Notes: generated by a model from the sequence alone, not told the origin. A DNA stretch of 23,788 nucleotides from Micavibrio sp. UBA2020 (GCA_002334985.1 DDBY01000095.1:1-23788), one strand, 5' to 3'. Positions 7,607 through 15,173 are shown, numbered from the stretch's first letter. Program-made: numbers and translations.

Positions 7607-9061
7607 TCAGCGCACCAGAATATTGCGGAACTGCCACGGGTCGCTTTCGTCGATGTCTTCGGCGAAAAGGCCGGGGCGGTTTTGCAGCGGCGTCCAATCG
7701 GTATAATACCCCGCCATCTTGCCCAGATATTGTTTCTGGATGTCGAGGCAGCGCTGGTAATCCATCTCGTCCGTCTCGACGATGCCGGCTTCGGGGTTTT
7801 CAAGCGCCCAGACCATGCCCGCCAGCACGGCCGAAGTCACCTGCAAACCCGTCGCGTTTTGATACGGCGCCAGTGCGCGCGTTTCTTCGATGGTCAGCTG
7901 CGAGCCGTACCAGTAAGCATTCTTGGCATGACCATAGAGCAGCACGCCCAATTCGTCCGCGCCATCCACAATTTCAGCTTCTTCCAGAATATGATGCTGT
8001 TTTTGCGGGTTGCCGCTGCTGCCGAACATTTCATGCACCGACAAAACCGCGTCGTTCGACGGATGGTATGCGTAATGGCAGGTCGGGCGGTAAGCGGGCG
8101 TATCGCCGCTGCCGACGGTATAATAATCGGCAATCGAAATCGCTTCGTTATGCGTGACCAGAAACGCGTATTGCGGGCCCGGCGTCGGGCACCAGCTTTG
8201 CACGCGGGTATTCGCGCCCGGTTGCAGCAGGTAAATCGCGGCTTTGCAGCCGGTTTCATGCCGTTTGCCCGTGGGCGGGAACCATTTTTCATGACTGCCC
8301 CAGCCCAGTTCCGCCGGCTGCAGACCTTCGGAAATGAAACCTTCGACAGACCATGTATTCACAAACACGCCCATTTTCTTGGGGTTTTTGCTGCGCTGGG
8401 TATCGCGCTCGGCAATGTGAATGCCCTTCACGCCGACTTGCTGCATCAACTGCGCCCAGCCGTCGCGCGTGGTCGGGATATCGAACTTCACGCCGGTTTC
8501 GCGGGCGACATCGACCAGCGCCTGTTTTACAAACCACGACACCATGCCCGGGTTCGCGCCGCAGCAGGAAACCGCCGTGGTGCCGCCCGGGTTGTTGCGG
8601 CGTTCCGCCAGCACCGCTTCACGCAAGGCATAGTTGCTGCGCCCAGCCGTGCCGAGGCTTTCGTCGAAATAAAAGCCGAGCCACGGTTCAACCACTGTAT
8701 CGATGTAGAAAGTTTTGTTTTCGCGGCACAGTTTCATGACGTCCAGCGACGACACATCCACCGACAGGTTAACGCAAAAGCCCTGCCCGCCGCCTTGGGT
8801 CAAAAGCGGGGTCAGCAATTCGCGGTAATTATCCTTGGTGACGTGGGTTTGCACAAAGCGGATGCCGCGCTCGTTCAAAAGCGCGATATCGTCATCCTGC
8901 GGGTCGATGACAACGAAACGTTCCTTGTCGTATTCGAAATGGCGCTCAATCAGGGGCAGCGTGCCGCGGCCGATGGAGCCAAAGCCGATCATAACAATCG
9001 GGCCGGAAATTTTTGCGTATACTTGATACGGGGTCGAAGACACGGGAACGTGATCGGTCAT
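7607..9061 (-). CDS. hss: Homospermidine synthase (copy 1)
   Basis: Bacterial homospermidine synthase uses NAD+ as a prosthetic redox cofactor to transfer an aminobutyl group from putrescine or spermidine to putrescine, making homospermidine. The 484-residue length fits the family. The Rossmann motif VMIGFGSIGRG lies at 23-33, followed by VVIDP (50-54). VVEPW (123-127) supplies Glu125 and NTWSVEG (235-241) supplies Trp237. Both keep the spacing of the active-site Glu117 and Trp229 that I recall from the Blastochloris viridis enzyme. SCCGANPGMVSWF (165-177) is strongly conserved with copy 2. ATG 9061 is preceded by GGAGGT (complement of 9074-9079), 12 nt away. It ends at a bidirectional terminator and diverges from the aldo/keto reductase gene. 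A close full-length paralogue lies at 10387-11865. Confidence 0.93.
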   Translation of the reverse strand: MTDHVPVSSTPYQVYAKISGPIVMIGFGSIGRGTLPLIERHFEYDKERFVVIDPQDDDIALLNERGIRFVQTHVTKDNYRELLTPLLTQGGGQGFCVNLSVDVSSLDVMKLCRENKTFYIDTVVEPWLGFYFDESLGTAGRSNYALREAVLAERRNNPGGTTAVSCCGANPGMVSWFVKQALVDVARETGVKFDIPTTRDGWAQLMQQVGVKGIHIAERDTQRSKNPKKMGVFVNTWSVEGFISEGLQPAELGWGSHEKWFPPTGKRHETGCKAAIYLLQPGANTRVQSWCPTPGPQYAFLVTHNEAISIADYYTVGSGDTPAYRPTCHYAYHPSNDAVLSVHEMFGSSGNPQKQHHILEEAEIVDGADELGVLLYGHAKNAYWYGSQLTIEETRALAPYQNATGLQVTSAVLAGMVWALENPEAGIVETDEMDYQRCLDIQKQYLGKMAGYYTDWTPLQNRPGLFAEDIDESDPWQFRNILVR

Positions 9062-9208
9062 GATTTATGCAGAACCTCCATGGTTGCGCTGATTTAGGGG
9101 ATAAGTTTTAAGACGGCGCCCTGTTTACCTAATATCGGCACCCCTGACAATCATAATTTTGACGCGGCGCATTTTTGTATAAAAAACAGTCACTTGATTT
9201 TAAAAATC

Positions 9209-9250
9209 CGCCGCCTTTGCACCGTGCGGCCGCTTGACGGCAAGGCGGCG
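9209..9250. repeat. Inverted repeat flanking the -35 box of the aldo/keto reductase promoter
   Basis: CGCCGCCTT (9209-9217) and AAGGCGGCG (9242-9250) are perfect 9-base arms 24 bases apart that bracket the TTGACG box at 9234. The palindrome GCGGCCGC (9226-9233) lies between them. This is an operator-like arrangement in the 244-base divergent gap between hss copy 1 and the reductase gene. GC-rich chance pairing is the alternative. Confidence 0.4.
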
Positions 9251-9261
9251 CGTTCTATCTT
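9234..9261 (+). promoter_or_regulatory. Probable promoter of the aldo/keto reductase gene
   Basis: TTGACG (9234-9239, in the alphaproteobacterial form CTTGAC), 16 bases, then TATCTT (9256-9261). Transcription would start near 9268, with AAGGA (9292-9296) and the ATG at 9306 downstream. The left part of the same gap (9062-9205) is AT-rich and should hold the minus-strand hss promoter. The best candidate there, TTAAAA-17-TATACA near 9175-9205, is weak. Confidence 0.45.
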
Positions 9262-9305
9262 GCCAGCTGTTCACCGATTCCACCACATCTTAAGGACCGC
9301 ATCAC

Positions 9306-10331
9306 ATGGAATACAGAAATCTCGGCAAATCGGGGTTGAAAGTCCCCGTTCTCAGCCTCGGCACCGCAACCTTCGGCGGCAGCAACGAATTTTTCAAACG
9401 CTGGGGCGATACCGACGCCAAGGAAGCCGCGCGCATGGTTGATATCTGCCTTGAAGCCGGCCTGAATTTCTTCGACACCGCCGACATCTATTCGCAAGGC
9501 GCATCCGAAGAGGTTCTCGGCGCGGCCATCAAAGGCCGCCGCGACAAGGTGCTGATTTCGACCAAGGCGACATTTGCCATGGGCGACGGGCCGAACGAAA
9601 AAGGCTCTTCGCGCCATCATCTTATCCGCGCGGCGGAGGCAAGCCTGAAGCGCCTCGGCACCGACCACATCGACGTTTATTTCATGCACGGGTTCGACGC
9701 GCAAACGCCGGTGGATGAAACCCTCTCCGCGCTTGACCATCTGGTGAAAAGCGGCAAGGTCGGGTACATCGGCTGCTCCAACTTCTCCGGCTGGCATTTG
9801 ATGAAATCGCTCGCGACGTCTGAAAAATACGGGCTTGCGCGTTATGTGGTTTATCAGGGTTACTATTCCCTCATCGGCCGCGATTACGAAGAAGAGCTGA
9901 TGCCGCTCGGCATCGACCAGGGCGTCGGCTGCATGGTCTGGAGCCCGCTTGGCTGGGGCCGTCTGACCGGTAAAATCCGCCGCGGCCAGCCGCTGCCCGA
10001 AGGCCGCATCAAACAGGGCGGCGCCGAAGGCGGCCCGCCGGTGGATGACGCATACCTCTATACCGTCGTCGATGCGCTTGACGAGATTGCCAAGGAAACC
10101 GGCAAGACCGTGCCGCAAATCGCCCTCAACTGGCTTTTGCAGCGCCCCACTGTTTGCAACATCGTTATCGGTGCGCGCAACGAAGAGCAGCTGAAGCAAA
10201 ACCTCGGCGCCACGGGCTGGAAACTGACGGCGGAGCAGATTAAAAAACTCGACGCCGCCAGCGAAAAAACGCCCGTTTATCCGTACTGGCACCAGCGCGG
10301 CTTCGCGGAGCGCAACCCGCGCCCCGTTTAA
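9306..10331 (+). CDS. Aldo/keto reductase
   Basis: This is a 341-residue NADPH-dependent oxidoreductase of the (beta/alpha)8-barrel aldo/keto reductase superfamily. The catalytic tetrad is complete: Asp57 and Tyr62 (FFDTADIYSQG), Lys87 (ISTKATF) and His128 (VYFMHGFD). The signatures IGCSNFSGW (about 155-163) and the cofactor-binding VIGARNEEQLKQNL near the C-terminus are typical of the YajO/Tas-like, voltage-gated-channel-beta-like branch. It starts at ATG 9306 with AAGGA 9 nt upstream. The gene sits alone on the plus strand between two minus-strand homospermidine synthase genes and ends at a bidirectional terminator. A link to polyamine or aminoaldehyde metabolism is suggested only by position. 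The substrate is not predictable from sequence. Confidence 0.9.
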   Translation: MEYRNLGKSGLKVPVLSLGTATFGGSNEFFKRWGDTDAKEAARMVDICLEAGLNFFDTADIYSQGASEEVLGAAIKGRRDKVLISTKATFAMGDGPNEKGSSRHHLIRAAEASLKRLGTDHIDVYFMHGFDAQTPVDETLSALDHLVKSGKVGYIGCSNFSGWHLMKSLATSEKYGLARYVVYQGYYSLIGRDYEEELMPLGIDQGVGCMVWSPLGWGRLTGKIRRGQPLPEGRIKQGGAEGGPPVDDAYLYTVVDALDEIAKETGKTVPQIALNWLLQRPTVCNIVIGARNEEQLKQNLGATGWKLTAEQIKKLDAASEKTPVYPYWHQRGFAERNPRPV

Positions 10332-10350
10332 GAAAGCATAAGAGACACAA

Positions 10351-10382
10351 AAAAACCGGCGCTGTCACAAGCGCCGGTTTTT
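10351..10382. terminator. Bidirectional intrinsic terminator between aldo/keto reductase and hss copy 2
   Basis: AAAAACCGGCGCT (10351-10363), loop GTCACA, and AGCGCCGGTTTTT (10370-10382) form a 13-base perfect stem. It lies 5 bases from the hss copy 2 stop and 19 bases after the reductase stop, serving both. Confidence 0.9.
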
Positions 10383-10386
10383 TTAT

Positions 10387-11865
10387 TTATGCAGGTGTGC
10401 GCACCAGTACGTTTTTGAATTGCCACGGGTCGTCGCGGTCAAGCATCTCCGGCGCAAGACTGCCGCGCCCCTTGAGCGGGTGCCAGTCGGTATAATACCC
10501 CGCGACCTTGCCCAGATAGGGCTTTTGCACATCAAGGCAGCGGGCGAAATCCATGTCGTCGGCTTCGACCACGCCGGCGTCCGGATTTTCAAGCGCCCAG
10601 ACGATACCCGCCAGCATGCCCGATGTGACCTGCAGCCCCGTCGCGTTTTGGTGCGGGGCAAGGCTGCGCGCCGCTTCAATGCTCAGCTGCGAGCCGTACC
10701 AATAGGCGTTTTTTGCATGGCCGTACAAAAGAACGCCCAGCTCGTCCGCGCCGTCGAGGATTTCTTCTTCCGCCAGCACCTGTTGTTTTTTAGGCAGCTT
10801 GCCGCCGCGGTCGAACATTTCATCCAGCGACAACAGCGCGACGTTCGACGGGCGATAGGCGTAATGCACCGTCGGGCGATATTCCGGCCTGTCAGACGCA
10901 CCCAGTGTGTAGTAATCCGCAATAGCCACAGATTCATGATGCGGCACCAGAAATGCCCGCTGCGGCCCCGGCGTCGGGCACCAGCTGCGCACGCGCGTAT
11001 CCCCGCCGCTTTGCAGCATATAAATTGCCGCCATACAGCCCGTTTTATGCCGCCGCGCCTGCGGGGGCAGCCAGCGTTCATGCGTGCCCCAGCCCATTTC
11101 GGCGGCGGCAAGACCTTCGGCGACCATGCCCTCGACCGACCATGTATTCACAAAAACATTCATCGGCTTGGGGCGCAGGCTGCGCTGCGTGTCACGCTCG
11201 GCGATATGCACGCCCTTGACGCCCGCCTGCTGCATCAACTGCGCCCAGCCGCGGCGGGTTTGCGGCGCGGGCGTATCGCCCCCTCGCAGACCAAGGTCAC
11301 GCGCAAGGTTCAGCAGCGCCTCTTTCAAAAGCCACGACACCATGCCCGGGTTCGCGCCGCAGCTGGATATTGCCGTCGCGCCGCCGCGGTTGCGGGTGCG
11401 TCCTTCGGCCAGCATCGCCTCGCGCATCGCGTAATTCGTGCGCGCGGCGATGTCGATGTTTTTATCATGGAAATATCCGGCCCACGGCTCGACAGAGCTA
11501 TCGATATAAAGCGCGTCCAAATCATAGCAAAGCCGCATCACGTCCACCGACGACACATCGACCGAAACATTGATGCAAAACCCGCGCCCATCTCCGCTTT
11601 GCAGCAAAGGCTCCAGCACAGCGCGGAAGTTTTCTTTTGTCAAAGCCTGCTGCAAAAACGTGACGCCGAAGCTTTCGGCCAGTGCCCGCCCGCTGCCATC
11701 GGGGTCGATAACCACGCATTTCGCAGGGTCAAAACCCACATGCCGCGCGAGCAACGGCAAAAGCCCGCGGCCGATGGAGCCAAAGCCAATCATGACAACC
11801 GCGCCCTGAATATGCGCATGCAGGCCTTGCGGCGGCGTAGAAGATATATTCGCTGTTTCAGTCAT
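10387..11865 (-). CDS. hss: Homospermidine synthase (copy 2)
   Basis: This is a 492-residue paralogue of the 7607-9061 gene, colinear over its full length. The nucleotide motif VMIGFGSIGRG is at 24-34, VVIDP at 51-55, SVEPWAGYF (124-132) carries Glu126, and NTWSVEG (240-246) carries Trp242. The family's two best-known active-site positions are thus intact in both copies, and SSCGANPGMVSW (167-178) is nearly identical to copy 1. Differences gather in the region after the dinucleotide fold (about 56-95) and in an insertion near 193-203 (LRGGDTPAPQT). The enzyme should make homospermidine from putrescine (and/or spermidine) with NAD+. ATG 11865 has an excellent AAGGAGG site (complement of 11874-11880). 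Whether the two copies differ in substrate or expression cannot be seen. Confidence 0.92.
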   Translation of the reverse strand: MTETANISSTPPQGLHAHIQGAVVMIGFGSIGRGLLPLLARHVGFDPAKCVVIDPDGSGRALAESFGVTFLQQALTKENFRAVLEPLLQSGDGRGFCINVSVDVSSVDVMRLCYDLDALYIDSSVEPWAGYFHDKNIDIAARTNYAMREAMLAEGRTRNRGGATAISSCGANPGMVSWLLKEALLNLARDLGLRGGDTPAPQTRRGWAQLMQQAGVKGVHIAERDTQRSLRPKPMNVFVNTWSVEGMVAEGLAAAEMGWGTHERWLPPQARRHKTGCMAAIYMLQSGGDTRVRSWCPTPGPQRAFLVPHHESVAIADYYTLGASDRPEYRPTVHYAYRPSNVALLSLDEMFDRGGKLPKKQQVLAEEEILDGADELGVLLYGHAKNAYWYGSQLSIEAARSLAPHQNATGLQVTSGMLAGIVWALENPDAGVVEADDMDFARCLDVQKPYLGKVAGYYTDWHPLKGRGSLAPEMLDRDDPWQFKNVLVRTPA

Positions 11866-11958
11866 GGCCGGCGCCTCCTTGGCTTTTCAGGGCTGGGGCA
11901 AAAAATGAATGCCGCGTATGCAAACGGCGAAATGCCGTCGAACATCAATAAAATCGAT

Positions 11959-11985
11959 AATATTTATTATATTTTTTGTTTAACC
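11959..11985 (-). promoter_or_regulatory. AT-rich region with candidate hss copy 2 promoter
   Basis: An AT-rich island (about 11940-11985) in otherwise GC-rich DNA contains, on the minus strand, a perfect TATAAT (complement of 11966-11971) and an overlapping TTAAAC-15-TATTAT pair. No good -35 stands 16-18 bases from the TATAAT. The orientation and the 231-base gap fit the hss copy 2 promoter. The rest of this gap holds only the neighbouring terminator. Confidence 0.4.
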
Positions 11986-11996
11986 CGCATGGCCAC

Positions 11997-12026
11997 AAAA
12001 AACAACCCCGCGCAGCGCACGGGGTT
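11997..12026 (-). terminator. Intrinsic terminator of the glycosyltransferase-TusA operon
   Basis: On the minus strand AACCCCG (complement of 12020-12026), a 9-base GC-rich loop and CGGGGTT (complement of 12004-12010) are followed by GTTTTTTG. It stands about 70 bases after the stop of the last operon gene, the small secreted protein. Confidence 0.72.
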
Positions 12027-12096
12027 ATGGAAGCCGCCGAAAAACACTTAAAAACAGCGCCTTCGTTTCACGATGCGCAGAAAAAACTTTTTTTGC

Positions 12097-12420
12097 TCAA
12101 CGGTTCAGGCTGGCGAAATTCTTATCCGCCGTCGTGCCGCTTGCGGGGGCTTTGCGGCCGGCCTTGCGGTTATAGGCGCGCTGTTTTCTTTTCCAATCAC
12201 GCTCCATCTTTCCGGCCATGCGCTGCGCTTCCATCTTTTTTTGGCGCGCCAGACGACCTAAATCCAGCTCGAAGCTTTTCTGCGCGCCCGTGGTCGGGCC
12301 CGATTGCACGCGCAGTTTCTGGCCTTCGGATTGTTGTGCGGCGGCGGGTGCGGCCTGCGCCATGAAAAGACCGAAAGCTGCCGCGCACAAAAGCGCCGTT
12401 ATCGTTTGCTGTTTTTTCAT
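12097..12420 (-). CDS. Small secreted basic protein, unrecognised
   Basis: I do not recognise this 107-residue protein. It begins with a clear signal peptide: MKKQQ, a hydrophobic core TALLCAAAFGLFMAQAA, and likely cleavage after PAAA at about residue 28. The mature part of about 78 residues is hydrophilic and strongly basic, with about 20 Lys/Arg against 7 Asp/Glu. A stretch at about 54-90 (ARQKKMEAQRMAGKMERDWK and on) should form an amphipathic, possibly coiled-coil helix. There are no cysteines in the mature part. The ATG overlaps the tusA stop as ATGA and has AAGGA (complement of 12430-12434), so it is the last gene of the GT4-GT9-tusA operon, before a terminator. A periplasmic or envelope-binding role is a guess from the signal peptide, charge and neighbours. 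Confidence 0.78.
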   Translation of the reverse strand: MKKQQTITALLCAAAFGLFMAQAAPAAAQQSEGQKLRVQSGPTTGAQKSFELDLGRLARQKKMEAQRMAGKMERDWKRKQRAYNRKAGRKAPASGTTADKNFASLNR

Positions 12421-12683
12421 CGCGCGATTTCCTTTTCTTCGGGCGGTTTAGGGCCGCAGAGAATAACGATTTCGATGCCGTCCATGACCGGCGTCACACT
12501 TTCAAGTTTATGCCCGCCATCGCGGCAGAAGTCTTCAAAATCGCGCGGTGCTTTGTCGTCCGTCACCGTGATGCAAAGCATAGCACCTTCGGGCATGTGC
12601 TGCAAAACCTTGCGCGCGCGCAAAACCGGCAGCGGGCAGACAAGACCGGTCGCGTCCAGAAAATGACGGTGGCGCGCGGTCAT
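12417..12683 (-). CDS. tusA: TusA/SirA-family sulfur-carrier protein
   Basis: This is an 88-residue member of the TusA family. The defining N-terminal motif LDATGLVCPLPVLRARK spans 9-25, with the sulfur-carrying Cys16 in CPLP. The rest is the small two-layer alpha/beta fold (AMLCITVTDDKAPRDFEDFC, about 34-53), also containing the typical DDP-like turn in the form DDKAPRD. TusA proteins pass persulfide sulfur from cysteine desulfurases, for example to tRNA 2-thiouridine or molybdenum cofactor synthesis. The ATG overlaps the upstream glycosyltransferase stop as ATGA and has GGAGG (complement of 12691-12695) at 7 nt, and the stop overlaps the next start in the same way. No other tus genes are present, so the specific acceptor is unknown. 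Confidence 0.88.
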   Translation of the reverse strand: MTARHRHFLDATGLVCPLPVLRARKVLQHMPEGAMLCITVTDDKAPRDFEDFCRDGGHKLESVTPVMDGIEIVILCGPKPPEEKEIAR

Positions 12684-13645
12684 GCCGCCCCCTCCGCCCC
12701 TGCGGGCACGGCGGGGCGCGGATGCAGCGCCTTCATGACGTCATCGACGGATATATCCGCAATGTCTTCGGATTGAATGACCGTCACCGCCGCCCCCGTG
12801 GGCGCGCTGAGCGCAGGGTCGGTCACACCCGAAAACAGCGCGACGATGGGGCAGCCCGCAAGCGCAATCAGATGCGACGGCCCCGTGTCGTTGCCGACGG
12901 CCCCCGCCGCGCCGAAAGCCAGCGACGCAATGTCGTAAAGCGAGGTGCGCCCCGAAAGGTCGATACATTCGGGTGCAGCGGATTTGATTTTGGCAATGGC
13001 TTCATGCTCCGCCGCCGTGCCCAGAAGCGCGACGTGGTAGCCCTGCCGCTGCAATTTCATGGCCAGCGCCGCGTATTTGACGGCTGGCCAGCGTTTATAC
13101 GGATGCTGCGGCGCGCAGCCCGGCACCAACAGCACATAAGGGGACTGAGGCGCGAGCAGCGACACATCCGTTTTCATCCAGCCGATATCGGGAATGGCGA
13201 CATCGAGCCCCAGCGCCGCCAGCATTGTTTTATGGCGCGCGAAGGCGTGCATCTGGCGCCATGCCGGATTTTCGGCGGCGTAGTTGTGCGATGCACCGGG
13301 CGCAATTCCCGACCACTGCGGTTTTTTCAGCATCAGGCGGAAATAATTGTTGCTGCGGCCGTTCAGCTGCAAATCATAGACCCGGTCAAACCCGCCCCTG
13401 TTCAAAAACCGCGCCGTGCGCAGCCATGCGCCGATTTCATAGAACTTCGCGCGTGTTACCACCTCGACCGCGTTGGCATAGCCGCTGCGGCTGGCCATAT
13501 CGGCGAAAGGGCGCGTGGTCATGACGGTGATATGCGCATCCGGATGCGCGCGGCGGATAGCCGCCATGGGCCCCAGCGCGACCAGAAAATCGCCCAGCGC
13601 GCTTAGTTTGATAACCAGAATTTTTTCGCGGATTTTTGGCTGCAT
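12680..13645 (-). CDS. Glycosyltransferase family 9 (heptosyltransferase-like)
   Basis: The 321-residue protein resembles the ADP-heptose:lipopolysaccharide heptosyltransferases of the GT9 family, which add sugars to the LPS inner core on the cytoplasmic face of the inner membrane. The N-terminus ILVIKLSALGDFLVALGPMA (9-28) is the typical GT9 acceptor-side loop, in which an aspartate follows the conserved glycine. The donor-binding signature GNDTGPSHLIALAGCP lies near residues 254-269. VLLVPGCAPQHPYKRWP (about 170-186) is the usual middle segment. The C-terminal tail is proline/alanine-rich. ATG 13645 has only a weak AGGCGG upstream. The gene follows the GT4 gene by 33 bases and overlaps tusA by 4, so it belongs to one operon. 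The exact sugar is not predictable. Confidence 0.87.
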   Translation of the reverse strand: MQPKIREKILVIKLSALGDFLVALGPMAAIRRAHPDAHITVMTTRPFADMASRSGYANAVEVVTRAKFYEIGAWLRTARFLNRGGFDRVYDLQLNGRSNNYFRLMLKKPQWSGIAPGASHNYAAENPAWRQMHAFARHKTMLAALGLDVAIPDIGWMKTDVSLLAPQSPYVLLVPGCAPQHPYKRWPAVKYAALAMKLQRQGYHVALLGTAAEHEAIAKIKSAAPECIDLSGRTSLYDIASLAFGAAGAVGNDTGPSHLIALAGCPIVALFSGVTDPALSAPTGAAVTVIQSEDIADISVDDVMKALHPRPAVPAGAEGAA

Positions 13646-13678
13646 GCCCGCCTGTCCAAATCGCCTGCCCCGACGCCT

Positions 13679-14980
13679 TTAGCCCGCTGCGCGGTCTGCT
13701 TCGGAAATGCTGAAACTGTCGTTGGACGGCAAAGCTTTCACGCCCGCGCCCGTACCCAGCAATTCGGCATAAACGTCCAGCGTGCTTTCGCACATCTGCT
13801 CGTTCGTGAAATGATGCGCCACATGCGCCATGCCGCGCGTGGCCAGCATGGCACGGCCGCGGGCGTCAAGGCTGATGGCTTCGTGCAGCGCACGCGTCAG
13901 CGCATCCACATCGCCCGGGGCGACCAGCCAGCCGGTTTCGTCGCGCAAAATGGTTTCGCGCGTGCCGCCATGGTCGGTGGCGATAACGGGGCGGCCCATG
14001 GCCTGCGCCTCGATAGGCACGCGGCCGAAACCTTCGGGCACCAGCGACGGGCAGACAACGACCGTCGAAATCATATAGGCCGCAGGCATATCGTCGCAGT
14101 TGGTGATGATGCGCGACGCGCTGCCAAGGCCCTTGGCCGCGATATATTCCTCCAGCTCCTTGCGGTAAGCTTCGTTGCCGATGTCGGAGCCGACGAACAA
14201 ACAAAACAAATCTTTCTTGCCCAGCGCCGCAATCGCGTCGAGCAGGAACATGTGCCCCTTGATACGGCTGATGCGCGCAGGCAGCATGACCACGGCCGCG
14301 CCTTCTGGAATGCGCATCATCTGCGATGCACGGATAAGACGGTCCGGCGTGACGGAATTGGGATGGAATTTTTCAATCGCAACGCCGCGGTGCACGACGC
14401 GCAAAACATTCGGGTCAACCTTGTAATTCTGCTCCAGGTAGTCGGCAAGGAAATGCGATACCGCAATCACCCGTTCACCCTTCGCAATCGCCGCGTTATA
14501 GGCGCGTTTCAGCATGCCGCCCAGTTTGTGCGCGGCATGGCAGCTGGTGACATAGCGCGCCTGTGTGCCCGCGACGGCGCGGCCTGCGCTCCAGGCCGGG
14601 GCGCGGCTGCAGGCATGCACGATATCGACGTTCATGTCGCGTATCAGTTTGCGCAGACGTCCGACGTTGGCGGCCATGACCAGCGGGTTTTTGCTATGCA
14701 CGGGCATTTCGATATGTACGCCGCCCGCCTTGGTGATTTCATGCGCGCGCAACCCGCCCGACGACACCACGATGGATTTACCGCCCGCGCGCACGATGGC
14801 CGCGTTGATATCGATAACGCCCTGTTCAACACCGCCCGAATTCAGCGCGGGCACAACCTGCAAAATCACCGGCGCGTGGTTTTGCTCGACAAAGCGGCGA
14901 AACGTCAGGCTCGCGCTATCCCAGGTTTTCATCATTTTCGACATTCCCGTTGCAATATTCAGACCCGTTATTGAAACCAT
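13679..14980 (-). CDS. Glycosyltransferase family 4
   Basis: This is a 433-residue retaining GT-B glycosyltransferase. The N-terminal domain opens with VILQVVPALNSGGVEQGV (38-55), including the glycine-rich acceptor loop, then VDIVHACSRAPAW (118-130). The C-terminal donor domain shows LPARISRIKGH (233-243) and the E-x7-E signature EGFGRVPIE (Glu316 to Glu324), followed by MGRPVIATDHGGTRETI (328-344), the standard GT4 nucleotide-sugar site. The frame is open to an ATG at 15025, but the ATG at 14980 has a GGGGGA site 8 nt upstream and leaves a more normal N-terminus; 14944 is a further option. It heads the operon with GT9, tusA and the small secreted protein, suggesting surface polysaccharide or LPS core assembly. 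Donor and acceptor are unknown. Confidence 0.88.
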   Translation of the reverse strand: MVSITGLNIATGMSKMMKTWDSASLTFRRFVEQNHAPVILQVVPALNSGGVEQGVIDINAAIVRAGGKSIVVSSGGLRAHEITKAGGVHIEMPVHSKNPLVMAANVGRLRKLIRDMNVDIVHACSRAPAWSAGRAVAGTQARYVTSCHAAHKLGGMLKRAYNAAIAKGERVIAVSHFLADYLEQNYKVDPNVLRVVHRGVAIEKFHPNSVTPDRLIRASQMMRIPEGAAVVMLPARISRIKGHMFLLDAIAALGKKDLFCLFVGSDIGNEAYRKELEEYIAAKGLGSASRIITNCDDMPAAYMISTVVVCPSLVPEGFGRVPIEAQAMGRPVIATDHGGTRETILRDETGWLVAPGDVDALTRALHEAISLDARGRAMLATRGMAHVAHHFTNEQMCESTLDVYAELLGTGAGVKALPSNDSFSISEADRAAG

Positions 14981-15104
14981 CGCCAAAATCCCCCGTTGGC
15001 TGTGTTTTCTGCCGGTTTGCGCCATGTGGCGCGCGCTTTTGCGCGGTATCCTTGCTTTTACTCTTAAAAATGGCGGATTTCCAGCGAAATCGCGGGGAAA
15101 CAGC

Positions 15105-15138
15105 TTGACAGCCGCGCAGCACGGGCGGACATTATAAC
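15105..15138. promoter_or_regulatory. Overlapping divergent promoter elements of thrS and the glycosyltransferase operon
   Basis: Plus strand: a perfect TTGACA (15105-15110) with CATTAT (15130-15135) after 19 bases and TATAAC (15133-15138) after 22. The spacing is longer than ideal. Minus strand: a perfect TATAAT (complement of 15131-15136) with a weak TTAAGG (complement of 15153-15158) 16 bases upstream. The two -10 boxes share the same bases, so thrS and GT4 transcription may compete. The 193-base gap (14981-15173) shows nothing else. Confidence 0.45.
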
Positions 15139-15173
15139 CTTGTTTTTTAACCCCTTAACAACGGATTCTTGAG

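Noticed and set aside
10420..12051. 543-codon plus-strand open frame opposite hss copy 2 (and a 471-codon one opposite hss copy 1 at 7682-9097)
   Set aside because: Both lie in the same antisense register of the two paralogues, so their similarity only mirrors the Hss genes. There is no ribosome-binding site or recognisable protein.
11989..12051. Twenty-codon plus-strand frame in the gap after hss copy 2
   Set aside because: No ribosome-binding site, and it coincides with the terminator hairpin of the opposite operon.
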